Assembly (NCBI RefSeq): GCF_003570705.1
Contig: NZ_QWVT01000019.1
Span: forward strand, 62,001-126,000
Direction: 5' to 3'
DNA from: Mesobacillus zeae
GTDB taxonomy: Bacteria; Bacillota; Bacilli; Bacillales; Cytobacillaceae
DNA: 64,000 nucleotides
In this document: positions 26,621 through 35,854 of the stretch, in pieces
How the letters are laid out: every line of letters starts with the position of its first letter
Position numbering within the stretch: the stretch's first letter is position 1
The notes under the pieces: generated by a model
Seen by the model: only the letters and a program-made list of their open reading frames with translations
The model's database searches: none
What the model was told of the DNA's origin: nothing
Position numbers and translations under genes: made by a program

Positions 26621-26710
26621 CTAACACCAAGATGTTCCAATGATAATAAGCAAAATGAAGAGGACAACGAGTAACGCAAACCCTCCTCCGAAATGACCAA
26701 TTCCAGACAT
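26621..26710 (-). CDS. YjcZ-family micro-protein (sporulation-associated)
   Basis: 29 residues: MSGIGHFGGGFALLVVLFI then LLIIIGTSWC. The glycine-rich start followed by one LIVVLFILLIIIG helix is the signature of YjcZ-type small proteins found in spore formers. AAAGGAGGG precedes the ATG at 8 nt. First of two tandem copies. Confidence 0.75.
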   Translation of the reverse strand: MSGIGHFGGGFALLVVLFILLIIIGTSWC

Positions 26711-26747
26711 AAAAACCCTCCTTTCTATTTAAAAGCGTCTGTTTAAC

Positions 26748-26831
26748 CTACAGGCACGCTGCACCTACAATTACCAACAAAATGAACAATACGACGATCA
26801 GAGCAAAGGCTGCAGCAAAACCTGCTCCCAT
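26748..26831 (-). CDS. second YjcZ-family micro-protein
   Basis: 27 residues: MGAGFAAAFALIVVLFILLV then IVGAACL, a diverged copy of the downstream YjcZ-like gene. Ribosome binding site GGAAGGAGGTATCAGC. Encoded 37 nt upstream of the other copy on the same strand. Confidence 0.75.
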   Translation of the reverse strand: MGAGFAAAFALIVVLFILLVIVGAACL

Positions 26832-26984
26832 GCTGATACCTCCTTCCCAGGTTGATAACATATCCTATTCAACTACGCTTCACCGAGCATAGGCTATTCA
26901 CCTAAAAAAGCTTTTTTTCCTGCCCATCCTATACGATTGGACATTTGCACGGTCCTTCACAGGAAAGAAATGAACGAAAATTTT

Positions 26985-27012
26985 TTGTACTCCCCCGTTT
27001 TTGTGTTATAGT
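26985..27012 (+). promoter_or_regulatory. sigma-A-type promoter of prsA
   Basis: TTGTAC (26985-26990), 16-nt spacer, TATAGT (27007-27012), 55 nt before the prsA ATG. Confidence 0.55.
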
Positions 27013-27066
27013 AAAAAATGTGGAATTGGAATAATCACTAGAAATTTCTGTTAGGAGTTGTTCAGC

Positions 27067-27939
27067 ATGAAGAAATGGATACTTCCCCTGGGAATTGCAG
27101 CCGGGGTTTTGACTTTGAGTGCATGTAATGGCGGACAATCTTCAGATGTGGTCGTTAAATCCGATGCCGGAGACATCACAAAGGATGAATTGTACGAGTC
27201 AATGAAGGACAAGTATGGCGAGCAGGCTCTGCAAGAGCTTGTATATCAAAAGGTCCTTTCAAAGAAATACAAGGTTACTGACAAAGAACTCGATAAAAAA
27301 GTTGAAGAGCTGAAAGCAGAACTTGGCTCAAACTATGAGCTCGTCCTCCAGCAAAACCAAATCAAAAATGACAAAGAGCTGAAAAAAGTCCTGAAAGACC
27401 AAGTCTTGATGGAAAAAGCCGCATTGAAGGATGTAAAAGTATCCGAAGCGGAAGTAAAGAAAAGCTATGATGAATATAAGCCTGAAATCAAGGCAAGCCA
27501 CATACTTGTAGAAGATGAAAAGACAGCGAAAGACATGAAAGCGAAGCTTGACTCTGGTTCCAAGTTCGAAGACCTTGCCAAGGAAAACTCCAAGGATCCT
27601 GGCTCCGCACAAAATGGCGGCGACCTCGGATACTTCGGCAGCGGCAAAATGGTGCCTGAATTCGAAAAAGCTGCCTATGGCCTTAAAGTTGGCGAAATCA
27701 GCAAACCTGTGAAAACCGAAATGGGCTGGCATATCATTAAAGTGACGGATAAGAAAGAGAAGAAACCGTACAATGAAATGAAAGACGATCTTGAGTACAA
27801 ACTCAAAATGTCCAAAGTAGACCCAGCAAAAATGCAAAAGACACTCCAGGATGAAATCAAGGCTGCAGATGTGAAAATTAAGGACAAGGATCTCAAAGAT
27901 GCCCTTAACCCGAAGAGCACAGCTCCTGCAGGACAATAA
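27067..27939 (+). CDS. prsA: foldase lipoprotein PrsA (parvulin-type PPIase)
   Basis: Membrane-anchored chaperone and peptidyl-prolyl isomerase that folds secreted proteins outside the cell. The signal peptide ends in lipobox LSAC with Cys20. The parvulin domain spans roughly residues 140-235 (ASHILVEDEKTA ... GGDLGYFGSGKMVPEFEKAA ... EMGWHIIKVTDKKE). The flanking N- and C-terminal chaperone helices are lysine-rich. ATG 27067 has TTAGGAG 9 nt upstream. In B. subtilis Hpr/ScoC neighbours it; EcsAB and PrsA both serve secretion. Confidence 0.95.
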   Translation: MKKWILPLGIAAGVLTLSACNGGQSSDVVVKSDAGDITKDELYESMKDKYGEQALQELVYQKVLSKKYKVTDKELDKKVEELKAELGSNYELVLQQNQIKNDKELKKVLKDQVLMEKAALKDVKVSEAEVKKSYDEYKPEIKASHILVEDEKTAKDMKAKLDSGSKFEDLAKENSKDPGSAQNGGDLGYFGSGKMVPEFEKAAYGLKVGEISKPVKTEMGWHIIKVTDKKEKKPYNEMKDDLEYKLKMSKVDPAKMQKTLQDEIKAADVKIKDKDLKDALNPKSTAPAGQ

Positions 27940-27996
27940 TACACGCTGAATCTGGAATTATCGAAGTATAAAATCATATACTTCCTTAATCCAATA

Positions 27997-28029
27997 TAAA
28001 AAAGGGTTCCCTGCTGGGAACCCTTTTTA
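27997..28029. terminator. bidirectional terminator between prsA and yhaL
   Basis: 11-bp perfect stem AAAGGGTTCCC/GGGAACCCTTT (28001-28011 with 28016-28026), TGCT loop, T/A-rich flanks on both sides. Confidence 0.85.
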
Positions 28030-28212
28030 TGCTTCTATTGAGTGGTGATCCTTCCTCGACTTTTCATCCTCAAGGCGCTTCATGTAAACTTCCCCTTCAC
28101 GTTCAATGCACTCTGTTTCAAGCATCCTTTCCTCTCTTCCCGTCTTCACGGCCATAAAAGCGCTGATCACCACGCCGGCAGCAACTGCCAACACCCAAAT
28201 TGGAACTGTCAT
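28027..28212 (-). CDS. yhaL: sporulation protein YhaL
   Basis: 61-residue protein: an N-terminal membrane helix (IWVLAVAAGVVISAFMAVKTG) followed by a charged tail (REERMLETECIEREGEVYMKRLEDEK). This matches the SpoYhaL-type small protein encoded next to prsA in B. subtilis. Ribosome binding site AGGAGGAAGAGG. Confidence 0.82.
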   Translation of the reverse strand: MTVPIWVLAVAAGVVISAFMAVKTGREERMLETECIEREGEVYMKRLEDEKSRKDHHSIEA

Positions 28213-28350
28213 CCTCTTCCTCCTGACCTAATGGTTGTCCATTTTTTATAAACATATGCCGATTTCCAATATCTATGCCATTATTTATAATGTAGTGTTG
28301 TTCTAGAAGGACATTGCTTTCCATAATCAGGATAACATTGAGGTGACTAA

Positions 28351-28506
28351 ATGAGTAAGAAACAAGTGGAATTTGCCATACGGCTTATTTTTTGCTGCTT
28401 CCGCTGTTAGTCATAATGCTCTTTCTCAGCCTGAAACATAAAAAAATTCCTAGCTGTATTTATTTCAGTTCTCTTATTAATTTCCGTATTGAACCTTCCA
28501 CTTTAA
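28351..28506 (+). pseudogene. two-helix small membrane protein gene broken at two homopolymers
   Basis: ATG 28351 follows GAGGTGACTAA. It reads MSKKQVEFAIRL then stops at 28408 in the annotated frame. Adding one T to the T6 run near 28388-28393 gives LLLPLLVIMLFLSLKHKK; removing one A from the A7 run at 28440-28446 returns to the original frame: FLAVFISVLLLISVLNLPL and stop. The corrected ~51-residue product has two clean hydrophobic helices. Either two homopolymer sequencing errors or a decayed (or phase-variable) gene. No family recognised. Confidence 0.55.
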
Positions 28507-28510
28507 AAAG

Positions 28511-28552
28511 AAAAAGAGAAAGCCGAAAAAACGGCCTTCTCTCTTTTTCTTT
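28511..28552. terminator. bidirectional terminator before yhaM stop
   Basis: Stem AAAGAGAA(A)GCCG/CGGC(C)TTCTCTCTTT with A6 loop; A/T-rich on both outer sides. Likely the end of yhaO-N-M. Confidence 0.75.
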
Positions 28553-28560
28553 TAAGCTAT

Positions 28561-29505
28561 TTATTTATGGAAGACAGGCTTGTAGAATGAACGATTGTCG
28601 AGGGCAAATACCCTTTCGGAGAATTCGCCAGGCTTTACTCTTGCAAGCGCACGGTCAAGCATGTTCATTTTTGCATCGAGGTTGTCGATATAATGAAGAA
28701 TTTCTGCTTCCTTAATCATTGGCGGCTTAGGGCTTCCCCATTCAGCCTTTCCATGGTGCGAAAGAACAAGGTGCTGGAGGATGACAACCTCCTCACCTGA
28801 AATGTCCAATTCCTCTGCGGCCTTCCCAATCTCAGTGACCATAATTGTAATGTGGCCAAGCAGATTGCCTTCAACCGTGTAGGACGCAGCCACAGGGCCG
28901 GACAGTTCGATTACTTTTCCAAGGTCATGTAGAATGACTCCAGCATACAATAAGTCAGTATCAAGGCTCGGATACAGCCCTGAGATGGCTTTCGCCAAGT
29001 CGAGCATTGAAACGACATGATAAGCCAGTCCAGACACAAACTCATGATGGTTCTTTGTAGCTGCCGGAAACTCCAGGAATGCCTGATGGTGCTTTTTTAA
29101 TAAGTGCCTCGTAAGTCTCTGGATATTCGGGTTTTTCATATCGAATATATACTGGGTAATCTTTGAAGACATTTCATCCTGCCCAATAGGGGCAGTTTCC
29201 AGGAAATCGGACAGTTGCACACCGTCGCTTGTGGAAGACGGCCTGATCTGCCTGATTTTCAGCTGTGTCCTTCCCCTGTAATTCTGGATATCCCCAAGCA
29301 CTTTTACGATATTCTCGGCGCCATAGGTTATTTCGTCCCCTTCCGAAACGTCCCAAAGCTTAGCCTCAATATCCCCGCTTTGATCTTGCAGAATCAGTGT
29401 AAGAAATGGCTTCCCATTACTTGCAATCCCCTTTGACGAACTTTTTATCAATAAAAATACTTCAACCTGATCGCCTATCTCATAGTCTAAAATTCCTTTT
29501 GCCAT
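28561..29505 (-). CDS. yhaM: 3'-5' exoribonuclease YhaM
   Basis: Degrades RNA (and single-stranded DNA) from the 3' end. An N-terminal OB-fold domain ([34 protein letters not shown]...) is followed by an HD phosphohydrolase domain with [34 protein letters not shown] and [11 protein letters not shown] as metal-binding elements. 314 residues equals the B. subtilis enzyme. Last gene of the yhaO-yhaN-yhaM cluster, 36 nt after yhaN. Confidence 0.95.
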   Translation of the reverse strand: MAKGILDYEIGDQVEVFLLIKSSSKGIASNGKPFLTLILQDQSGDIEAKLWDVSEGDEITYGAENIVKVLGDIQNYRGRTQLKIRQIRPSSTSDGVQLSDFLETAPIGQDEMSSKITQYIFDMKNPNIQRLTRHLLKKHHQAFLEFPAATKNHHEFVSGLAYHVVSMLDLAKAISGLYPSLDTDLLYAGVILHDLGKVIELSGPVAASYTVEGNLLGHITIMVTEIGKAAEELDISGEEVVILQHLVLSHHGKAEWGSPKPPMIKEAEILHYIDNLDAKMNMLDRALARVKPGEFSERVFALDNRSFYKPVFHK

Positions 29506-29541
29506 ATTGTTTAGCTCCGCTCCTTCCTATCAAGAAGTATA

Positions 29542-32500
29542 TCATATTCCGGTAACGCCGACCCTTCCCCTTATACGCTCGCCTGACTGATCGTGCTTCC
29601 GCCCTCCAAGCCTGATTATCTCGCTGTCTTCAAACTCTTCGAGCAAGTGGCTGTGGCAAGTGAAGAACAATACCTGATTCTCGGGAAGCGTCTTGATAAG
29701 CTGAATCATCCTTTTCGCTCTAGTCCTGTCAAAATTGACGAAGCTGTCATCGATGATAATCGGGAATGGGTATCGCCCGTAAAGTGTGGAAGCCAACGCA
29801 AGCCTGAGTGACACATAAACCTGTTCCGCTGTTGCCTGGCTCAGTTCGTTTGCTTCAAACCTGGTATGTTCCTTGTTTTCAATCCAAAAGCCGCTCCCTA
29901 AGGCATTCGGTGTAATCCTCATATACTCCCCGCCAGTGAGGAAACGGAGATACTCTTCGGCATTTTCCAACATTCTAGGCATCCTTGATGATTTGTACCT
30001 TTCAACAGTTTTCAGAAGCAAATCCTTTGCAATGGAAAATTTAGACCATTCCTTTGCTTTTTCCTGGAATTCTGATTTCAGCTGGCGGTATTGGTGCAAA
30101 AGCTCGCTGTATAGTCCCCCTGCTTCAAGCATGCCGATTTTATGGCGGACCTCCGCCAGCCGGTCATGAAGCTTCTGATGCTCTGCCTTTAAGCAATTCG
30201 CAAGGCTTTCAACGTCCGCGATGGCCTCATCGGGATTAAGACCAGTGAGCACCTGGTCTTTTTCCTGTTCTGAGATGCCTGCAACCTCCAGCTGAAAAGT
30301 GATCTCCTGCAAGCGGCTGCTTTGTTCTGCCTGCAGTCCTGCCATTTTCCCGGCAAGCCTGAAGGATTCCTCTTCCTCAGTTCCCGCCTGCTGTAAAAGC
30401 TGGGCCTTTTCCTCTGATAGCATATCATGTTCTTTTTTTAGGCGTTCGTCTTCTTCCCGAAGCTCGGAAAGTTTCGTCATAGCTTCCTTGTATCCAGCCG
30501 CCCGCTCAATTTCACTTCGCAGCTTTTTCTTCAGCATGGAAGCTGTATCGTAGAGAGTGACCCCTTCACCTTTTAGGAAGGAGGATGACAGTTCCTTAAA
30601 TGCATTCTCCAGCTCCTCCTGTGATGCACGGACAGCCTTCCATCTTTCCTTAAGCCTTTTATATTCCCTGAAAAGTTGTTTTTGCCGCTCAACAAGCAGG
30701 AAAGTATCATAAATCCGCCCGTTTTCCGGATATGTCTCCAATTGCAATTCCCTGGCGAGCCCATCCTGCAGCTTGTTGAGCTCCCGAATTTCACTTTCCC
30801 ATTTTTCGAAGGCTTGGATGACCCGGTCAAAACGGTGATTTTGCTGATCTAGCCTTGCTTTCAAATCCTGAAGGCGGCTCCGCAGCTTTTCATCCTCCGC
30901 CACCTTTTCCCTTAACAGCAGAGAATCTTGTCTGGATGCTTCGTTTAAGAGTTTTTTCAGTTCCCTTTCCCGCTCATTTAGTTCCAGCTCTTTCCCTGTC
31001 TCACCCGCATCAAATACTGAGGCTGGCCTAAATAACATAAACAATACAAGCAAAAGGCCTCCCAGTCCTCCTACTGCGAGCAGCCATTGGCTGCTCACGG
31101 CTCCGGCAGCAAGCATGCAAAGGAAGAGAAAGCCGAGAACCAGGCTTTGAACACTCTCCCGTTTTCTCCCTTGCGCTGCTCTCTTCTTGTTCATCGCTTT
31201 TCTTGATCTGTCGCTGTCCGCCATCAAGGTGATTTGCCTTAGCTCTTCTTCCAGCCTATCCCTGCTTTCCAGCGCTTTCAGCTGTTTATAAAGCTCTTCC
31301 CTTTCTTCTTTCCCAAGCACTTCTTGCTCCAGTGAAGCCACTTCCGCTTCAAGTCCTTGGACAGCAACACTTTCTTCCTGAAAGCTCTCATCAAGAGTTA
31401 CTTTTCTCTGGAGCAGATTTGCCCGGGAAAGCTGGATTTCTTCCGCTCTCTCTTTGACGAATAGGCTGGTATTTGCAAAACTGATTGTTTCCTCTGTAAA
31501 ATTTTTATTAAAGTGATCGTTTGCCTGGTCGATTTCTGCGGCTATTTCTTCAAGCCTTGAATCGATTTCTCTTTGTTTAACCTTCTCTTGTTCGTATACC
31601 GTGAATGTTTCCAGCCTTGCCGTTATTTCGGCCTCCCGCTCAAGCATGCTCATGTCCGGCTTCGATGCTTCAGCCTCTGCCTCCAGCTTTTTCACCTTTT
31701 CAGCAAGCCACTCCCGCCTCGTGGCAAGGGGTCTTTCCAAATCCAGTATTCTCTCAAGCCTGTTTATGCCATTCTCGGGAAAAGTAATATTCCCTTCATC
31801 CATTAGGTTCCGGCGAATTCGGTCGCCTTCCAGTATGACAGCCTGCAGGCGTTTCATTTCATTTAGCCTCGCCAGTTTACTGCATGCTGCTTCTTGTTTT
31901 TCATGGATATCGGTAAGTCTTTTTTCCAGGCTGGACCTTTCCTCTGTAAGAAGGATGTATTCCTTACTCTCATTCTCTGCCTTTTTTAGGGATTCATGGA
32001 GCGTCTTCAGCTCTTTTAGCATTTCATTCAGCACAGGTTTTTTTCCTCCTGGCTTAAACCGTTGTTCCATTTCCTTTAAAAGATGATTTTCTACCTGCAT
32101 CAGCTTGTCTGTCCCAAGCGCTCCTGCCGAAAACAGATAGCGGCCAAGATCTTCTCCCTTGATACTGTTCACGTTTTGCAATCCCTGGAACCCAAATGAA
32201 AAAATAGACTGATAGGTGCTTTTATCCATTCCTTCGAGCAGCTGTGACAGTAGCTCCTCTCCGCCTGCTGTTCCGTCTTCAAGTGTAACGGTGACATCGC
32301 CTGTCGCTTTCCCCTTCACCCTTTCAATCACAGCGAGGCGTTTACCGGGGAATTCAGCTTTCAGCATGCCGCCATACTTTGAATGCTTTTTCGGCTCGTA
32401 TCGAAGATCGTTCTGCTGCTTTGTCGGGAAGCCAAACAGAATGCTGTGGATAAAGGACATAATCGTTGATTTCCCAGCTTCATTTTCCCCATAGAACACC

Positions 32501-32577
32501 TGGATGCCCTGCAGTCCTAAAAGCTTGATATTTTCCAGCTTTCCGTATCCGTATATATGTATCTCAATCAGCTTCAA
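29542..32577 (-). CDS. yhaN: SbcC/Rad50-like ATPase YhaN with central membrane segment
   Basis: Large ABC-type ATPase thought to act with YhaO in DNA end processing. Walker A GENEAGKST is near residue 33 and the N-terminus IHIYGYGKLENI is typical. Long coiled-coil arms (about 170-450 and 520-860) surround two hydrophobic helices near 470-515 (LVLGFLFLCMLAAGAV and LLAVGGLGGLLLVLFMLF). The C-terminal lobe has LSQATAEQVYVSLRLALA (signature-like), PFPIIIDDSFVNFD (Walker B) and FFTCHSH. 1011 residues, slightly longer than B. subtilis YhaN. The central membrane hairpin suggests the coil apex is tethered to the membrane. Confidence 0.9.
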   Translation of the reverse strand: MKLIEIHIYGYGKLENIKLLGLQGIQVFYGENEAGKSTIMSFIHSILFGFPTKQQNDLRYEPKKHSKYGGMLKAEFPGKRLAVIERVKGKATGDVTVTLEDGTAGGEELLSQLLEGMDKSTYQSIFSFGFQGLQNVNSIKGEDLGRYLFSAGALGTDKLMQVENHLLKEMEQRFKPGGKKPVLNEMLKELKTLHESLKKAENESKEYILLTEERSSLEKRLTDIHEKQEAACSKLARLNEMKRLQAVILEGDRIRRNLMDEGNITFPENGINRLERILDLERPLATRREWLAEKVKKLEAEAEASKPDMSMLEREAEITARLETFTVYEQEKVKQREIDSRLEEIAAEIDQANDHFNKNFTEETISFANTSLFVKERAEEIQLSRANLLQRKVTLDESFQEESVAVQGLEAEVASLEQEVLGKEEREELYKQLKALESRDRLEEELRQITLMADSDRSRKAMNKKRAAQGRKRESVQSLVLGFLFLCMLAAGAVSSQWLLAVGGLGGLLLVLFMLFRPASVFDAGETGKELELNERERELKKLLNEASRQDSLLLREKVAEDEKLRSRLQDLKARLDQQNHRFDRVIQAFEKWESEIRELNKLQDGLARELQLETYPENGRIYDTFLLVERQKQLFREYKRLKERWKAVRASQEELENAFKELSSSFLKGEGVTLYDTASMLKKKLRSEIERAAGYKEAMTKLSELREEDERLKKEHDMLSEEKAQLLQQAGTEEEESFRLAGKMAGLQAEQSSRLQEITFQLEVAGISEQEKDQVLTGLNPDEAIADVESLANCLKAEHQKLHDRLAEVRHKIGMLEAGGLYSELLHQYRQLKSEFQEKAKEWSKFSIAKDLLLKTVERYKSSRMPRMLENAEEYLRFLTGGEYMRITPNALGSGFWIENKEHTRFEANELSQATAEQVYVSLRLALASTLYGRYPFPIIIDDSFVNFDRTRAKRMIQLIKTLPENQVLFFTCHSHLLEEFEDSEIIRLGGRKHDQSGERIRGRVGVTGI

Positions 32578-32594
32578 ATCTGTCCCTCGCTTTC

Positions 32595-33818
32595 TTAATC
32601 GCTTTCAAACAGCTCCACAAGCATTCTCTCTGCTTCTTCCAAAACCTCCCTGCGGGTTTCCTCCGACTGCTCTTCCGTATGCCTCCGGGCAATAGAATGG
32701 CTATATAAAGGAGCCAGTGAATCCTCATGACGGTCGTATTGATCAATCACCGAAAAAAGTTCACCGTAAAACTCACTGTGGGCTTTTAGCGCTTCCCTGT
32801 CGTAGCGGAAATCACGGCTGAAGGTAAGGCCGGCTATCCATACGAAAGACTCTTCTTCACTTTCGTCTTCTTGGAGGATCTCAAGCATTTCACCGCTATC
32901 GATAGCTTCAGTCAATTCTTTAACAGTGGGATCAACATGATCGATACGGAGCAAAAGGAGGGTGCCTTTTCCAGATTCGCGGACTTGCTCGATTTCAGAT
33001 CTACACAGGCGGTAAAGGGTTCCAGCACTGTCAAGGGCCGAGCCGTCTACATGGCGTTCCTGCCACACAATGTCATTCGTTTCAATGAACCTGCACTCTG
33101 TTCCGCCCTCATACATTTTGACAAGATAACAGCCTTTTGGGCCGCTCTCTTTCCGGTTCCGCCCCTGTGGGTTGCCGGGATAAATAACCGGCGGATCCTC
33201 TGAAAGGACTCTTCTCTTATGAATATGGCCTAGTGCCCAGTAGTCGAATCTTTTTGAAACGAGCTCCGGCAATGTGAAAGGCGCATATCTTCCATGTTCC
33301 GTATCGCCTTCGGAGTGTCCGTGCAATATCCCAATGTGAAAATCTGCTCCGTCTTCTTTTTCGTACTGATTGATCCATCTTTCCTGGACATGCCTTTCAG
33401 GATAGCTGAAACCATAAAGATTTACAGAAGTTCCATCTTTCTTTGAAAAGTGTTCCACGCCAAGCTTGTCCGAAAAAATATGAACATTCGAAGGAAGTTC
33501 AATCCTTGGCCAATTTCCTCCTAAGTGGTCGTGATTGCCATGGATCACATATGCCGGGATTCCTTCTTCGCCAAGTCTCTCCATTTCTTTGCGGAATCCT
33601 GATTGCGCTTTTAAGCTGCGATCTTCGCCATCAAATATATCACCCGCCAGGATAACAAAGTCCACTTGGTGTTCAATCGCTTTGTCGACAATATTGGCGA
33701 GTGCCTTAAACGTGCTCTGCCGCAGCCTTTTAAAAATCGTTTCGGGCAGCGCCTTCAATCCCGTCATCGGGCTGTCGAGATGCAAATCCGCGCTATGTAT
33801 AAAGCTGATTTCTTTCAT
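32595..33818 (-). CDS. yhaO: SbcD/Mre11-like metallophosphoesterase YhaO
   Basis: Calcineurin-like nuclease partner of YhaN. Phosphoesterase motifs in order: FIHSADLHLDSP, VILAGDIFDGEDR, YVIHGNHDHLGG, IGILHGHSEGD and YWALGHIHKR. 407 residues. The C-terminal half is acidic and helical, presumably docking YhaN. The gene precedes yhaN by 17 nt, giving the operon yhaO-yhaN-yhaM. Confidence 0.92.
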   Translation of the reverse strand: MKEISFIHSADLHLDSPMTGLKALPETIFKRLRQSTFKALANIVDKAIEHQVDFVILAGDIFDGEDRSLKAQSGFRKEMERLGEEGIPAYVIHGNHDHLGGNWPRIELPSNVHIFSDKLGVEHFSKKDGTSVNLYGFSYPERHVQERWINQYEKEDGADFHIGILHGHSEGDTEHGRYAPFTLPELVSKRFDYWALGHIHKRRVLSEDPPVIYPGNPQGRNRKESGPKGCYLVKMYEGGTECRFIETNDIVWQERHVDGSALDSAGTLYRLCRSEIEQVRESGKGTLLLLRIDHVDPTVKELTEAIDSGEMLEILQEDESEEESFVWIAGLTFSRDFRYDREALKAHSEFYGELFSVIDQYDRHEDSLAPLYSHSIARRHTEEQSEETRREVLEEAERMLVELFESD

Positions 33819-34290
33819 GTTCCCTACCCTTTCGCGAGCTTTTTATCTATTGTACCATCCAGAAAATACGAATGCACGTTCTATATATTTTCGAGGAAGA
33901 TAAGCGGGGTATGTGACGGTATAGGGATTTTTTTCGGAGATATTAGCAAAGGTGTTGGATCATCTTCTGTAATCATTTTGCTATACGAAACCTGAGACGA
34001 TGCTGCAAATTTTGCGACCAGATCAGTACAAATGCTGTAATATCATCATTTCATGAGACTTGCTGCCGCGAAAATTATGATGATCTCAAGATATCGTTCA
34101 ACTTACCGAAGATATCAACTACGCTCCCACACTTATCGACCAACCACGGCCAAGTATCGACCAGCGCAAACTAAATATCGCCCAAAGGCCATTTTAATAA
34201 AATTTCACAGAATCACTGATATCTCCAAAGCCGAAAAAAAATCGCCCCTCTCCCAGCTACAAAGCCGGAGATAGGCGATCTCTTTCAAAA
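33819..34290. repeat. 472-bp spacer with a ~21-bp-period ATATC(G/A)ACCA repeat array
   Basis: No gene is evident. Between 34089 and 34190 about five units follow each other: ATATCGTTCA, ATATCAACTA, TTATCGACCA, GTATCGACCA, ATATCGCCCA, at spacings of roughly 20-22 bp. The same unit type occurs at 57780-57885. The remainder holds only the azoR terminator and A/T-rich sequence. Confidence 0.55.
34233..34281 (-). terminator. terminator after azoR
   Basis: Interrupted stem ATCGCC...TCTCC/GGGAGA...GGCGAT (34241-34246 with 34274-34279 at the base), followed by eight U in the minus transcript. Confidence 0.65.
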
Positions 34291-34926
34291 TTAAAATTTA
34301 CGTGCAAGTTCCATAGCGCGTTTGATTCCGTCTTCCTTGATTTCGGCAGCTTTTTCAGGAAGTGCAGCATGACCTTCGATAAAGAGTCCTTCGAATGAAG
34401 GTACGCCGAAGAAATTCATCAAGACATCAAGGTAACGATGCCCCAATTCCATTCCTGCAGCCGGTCCTTCGGAATAGAAGCCTCCACGAGCCTGGATGTG
34501 CAGTGCTTTCTTGTCTGTCAGCAGTCCTACTGGGCCCTGTTCTGTATATTTGAAGCTCTTTCCGGCAACAGCGACAGAATCCAAGTATGCTTTCATTACT
34601 GGCGGGAACGAAAAGTTCCACATTGGTGTGACAAACACATATTTGTCTGCTTCAACAAACTGGTCACTCAACGCCCCAAGACGCGCCACTTTTTCCTGTT
34701 CAGCACCTGTCAGTTCCCCAAAGCTTGTTCCTGAAGCCAATTGGCCCCAGCCCCCTAACACGTCTCCATCGATGGCCGGAATGTTTTCCTTGAACAAATC
34801 GATCGTGATAATTTCATCCCCTGGGTTAAGCTCCTTGTAAGTCTTAATGAATGCATTTCCTGCAGCCATGCCGAAGGATTGCTCCTCCCCCATTGGATTT
34901 GCTGTGATATAAAGAACTTTTGTCAT
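34291..34926 (-). CDS. azoR: FMN-dependent NADH-azoreductase
   Basis: Flavodoxin-fold quinone/azo reductase that detoxifies quinones and azo compounds. N-terminal FMN phosphate loop region [23 protein letters not shown], the [21 protein letters not shown] segment contacting the isoalloxazine, and [12 protein letters not shown]. About 211 residues. ATG 34926 ([11 protein letters not shown]) has AAAGG at 9 nt. Not part of the B. subtilis yha cluster at this site, so probably a lineage-specific insertion. Confidence 0.92.
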   Translation of the reverse strand: MTKVLYITANPMGEEQSFGMAAGNAFIKTYKELNPGDEIITIDLFKENIPAIDGDVLGGWGQLASGTSFGELTGAEQEKVARLGALSDQFVEADKYVFVTPMWNFSFPPVMKAYLDSVAVAGKSFKYTEQGPVGLLTDKKALHIQARGGFYSEGPAAGMELGHRYLDVLMNFFGVPSFEGLFIEGHAALPEKAAEIKEDGIKRAMELARKF

Positions 34927-35164
34927 TTTTCTCAACCTTTCCCTCTTCTGTGTTGTTGGTAAAATATATTTTGAATTGAAATATATTTAATTCGAGATAA
35001 TTTTATGATGTTTTAGTAAGGATGTCAATCTTTTCGTTTCGTAAAATCATTTATTAGTTAAAATTTATTGTAAAACAGTATCAAAAATATTCTGATCTTT
35101 TGATACAATTGGTAATGATTAGAAATGCCGTGAATCGATATATCCCAGGTTAGGAGGAAATGCT

Positions 35165-35821
35165 ATGGATTTTATTTTAGAACATAAATGGATTTTTTTG
35201 ATTGTCGCCGAGGCGGTCTTCTGGATTTCCGTTCTTACTTTTTTAACCTTGCGCTATTGGTTTCGTCTAAAAAAACTCAGTCTGGTGTTTTTTCTGCTTT
35301 TTATCGTCAATGACATGTGGATTGCGGCGATGGGATTTATGGATTATTTGAACACGGGTGAATTCACGAGATATCAAGTGATTATCTTAATTTTTCTTGT
35401 CTATGCCCTGACCTATGGAAAAACGGACTTTAAACGGCTGGATGTGTTTATTCAGAGGAAAGTTGCTAAGTGGAAAGGAGAACCCGTCCCTGAATTAACT
35501 GGGCCTGCTACTCTCTACGGCAAGGCGCATGCCCGAAGAGAAAGAAAAAGTTTTTCCATTCACTTTTTAATTTTCATCCTCGTTCATATCATTCTCTTTC
35601 TTTTAATTGGACCTTCGGATTTCGCCAGTCAAATTGAGAGTTCAGAACAATTATTAAATGCATGGTTTTCTGAAAAAGAAGCTGTGTTCCCCTTTGAACA
35701 TTCCGATGCAAATAACTTTAGCCGGATATGGACCATCATACTCGTGATCGATGCAGTGGTGTCTCTGTCTTATACCTTCTTCCCTAAAAGTGAAAAGAAA
35801 TCTGCTTCAACTGATTCCTGA
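35165..35821 (+). CDS. integral membrane protein, unknown function
   Basis: 218 residues with about five hydrophobic segments: IFLIVAEAVFWISVLTFLTL, LSLVFFLLFIVNDMWIAAM, YQVIILIFLVYALTY, HFLIFILVHIILFLLIG and IWTIILVIDAVVSLSYTFF. The middle cytoplasmic loop (FKRLDVFIQRKVAKWKGEPVPELTG) is basic. TTAGGAGG lies 5-7 nt before the ATG. I do not recognise a named family. It stands alone between azoR and yhaP. Confidence 0.75.
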   Translation: MDFILEHKWIFLIVAEAVFWISVLTFLTLRYWFRLKKLSLVFFLLFIVNDMWIAAMGFMDYLNTGEFTRYQVIILIFLVYALTYGKTDFKRLDVFIQRKVAKWKGEPVPELTGPATLYGKAHARRERKSFSIHFLIFILVHIILFLLIGPSDFASQIESSEQLLNAWFSEKEAVFPFEHSDANNFSRIWTIILVIDAVVSLSYTFFPKSEKKSASTDS

Positions 35822-35854
35822 TTTTTGTAAAAATACTATTCATCTCGTTAAGTT

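Noticed and set aside
34089-34190. ATATC repeat array as a CRISPR array
   Set aside because: Repeat cores are only ~10 bp, units are 20-22 bp and degenerate, and no cas genes are present.
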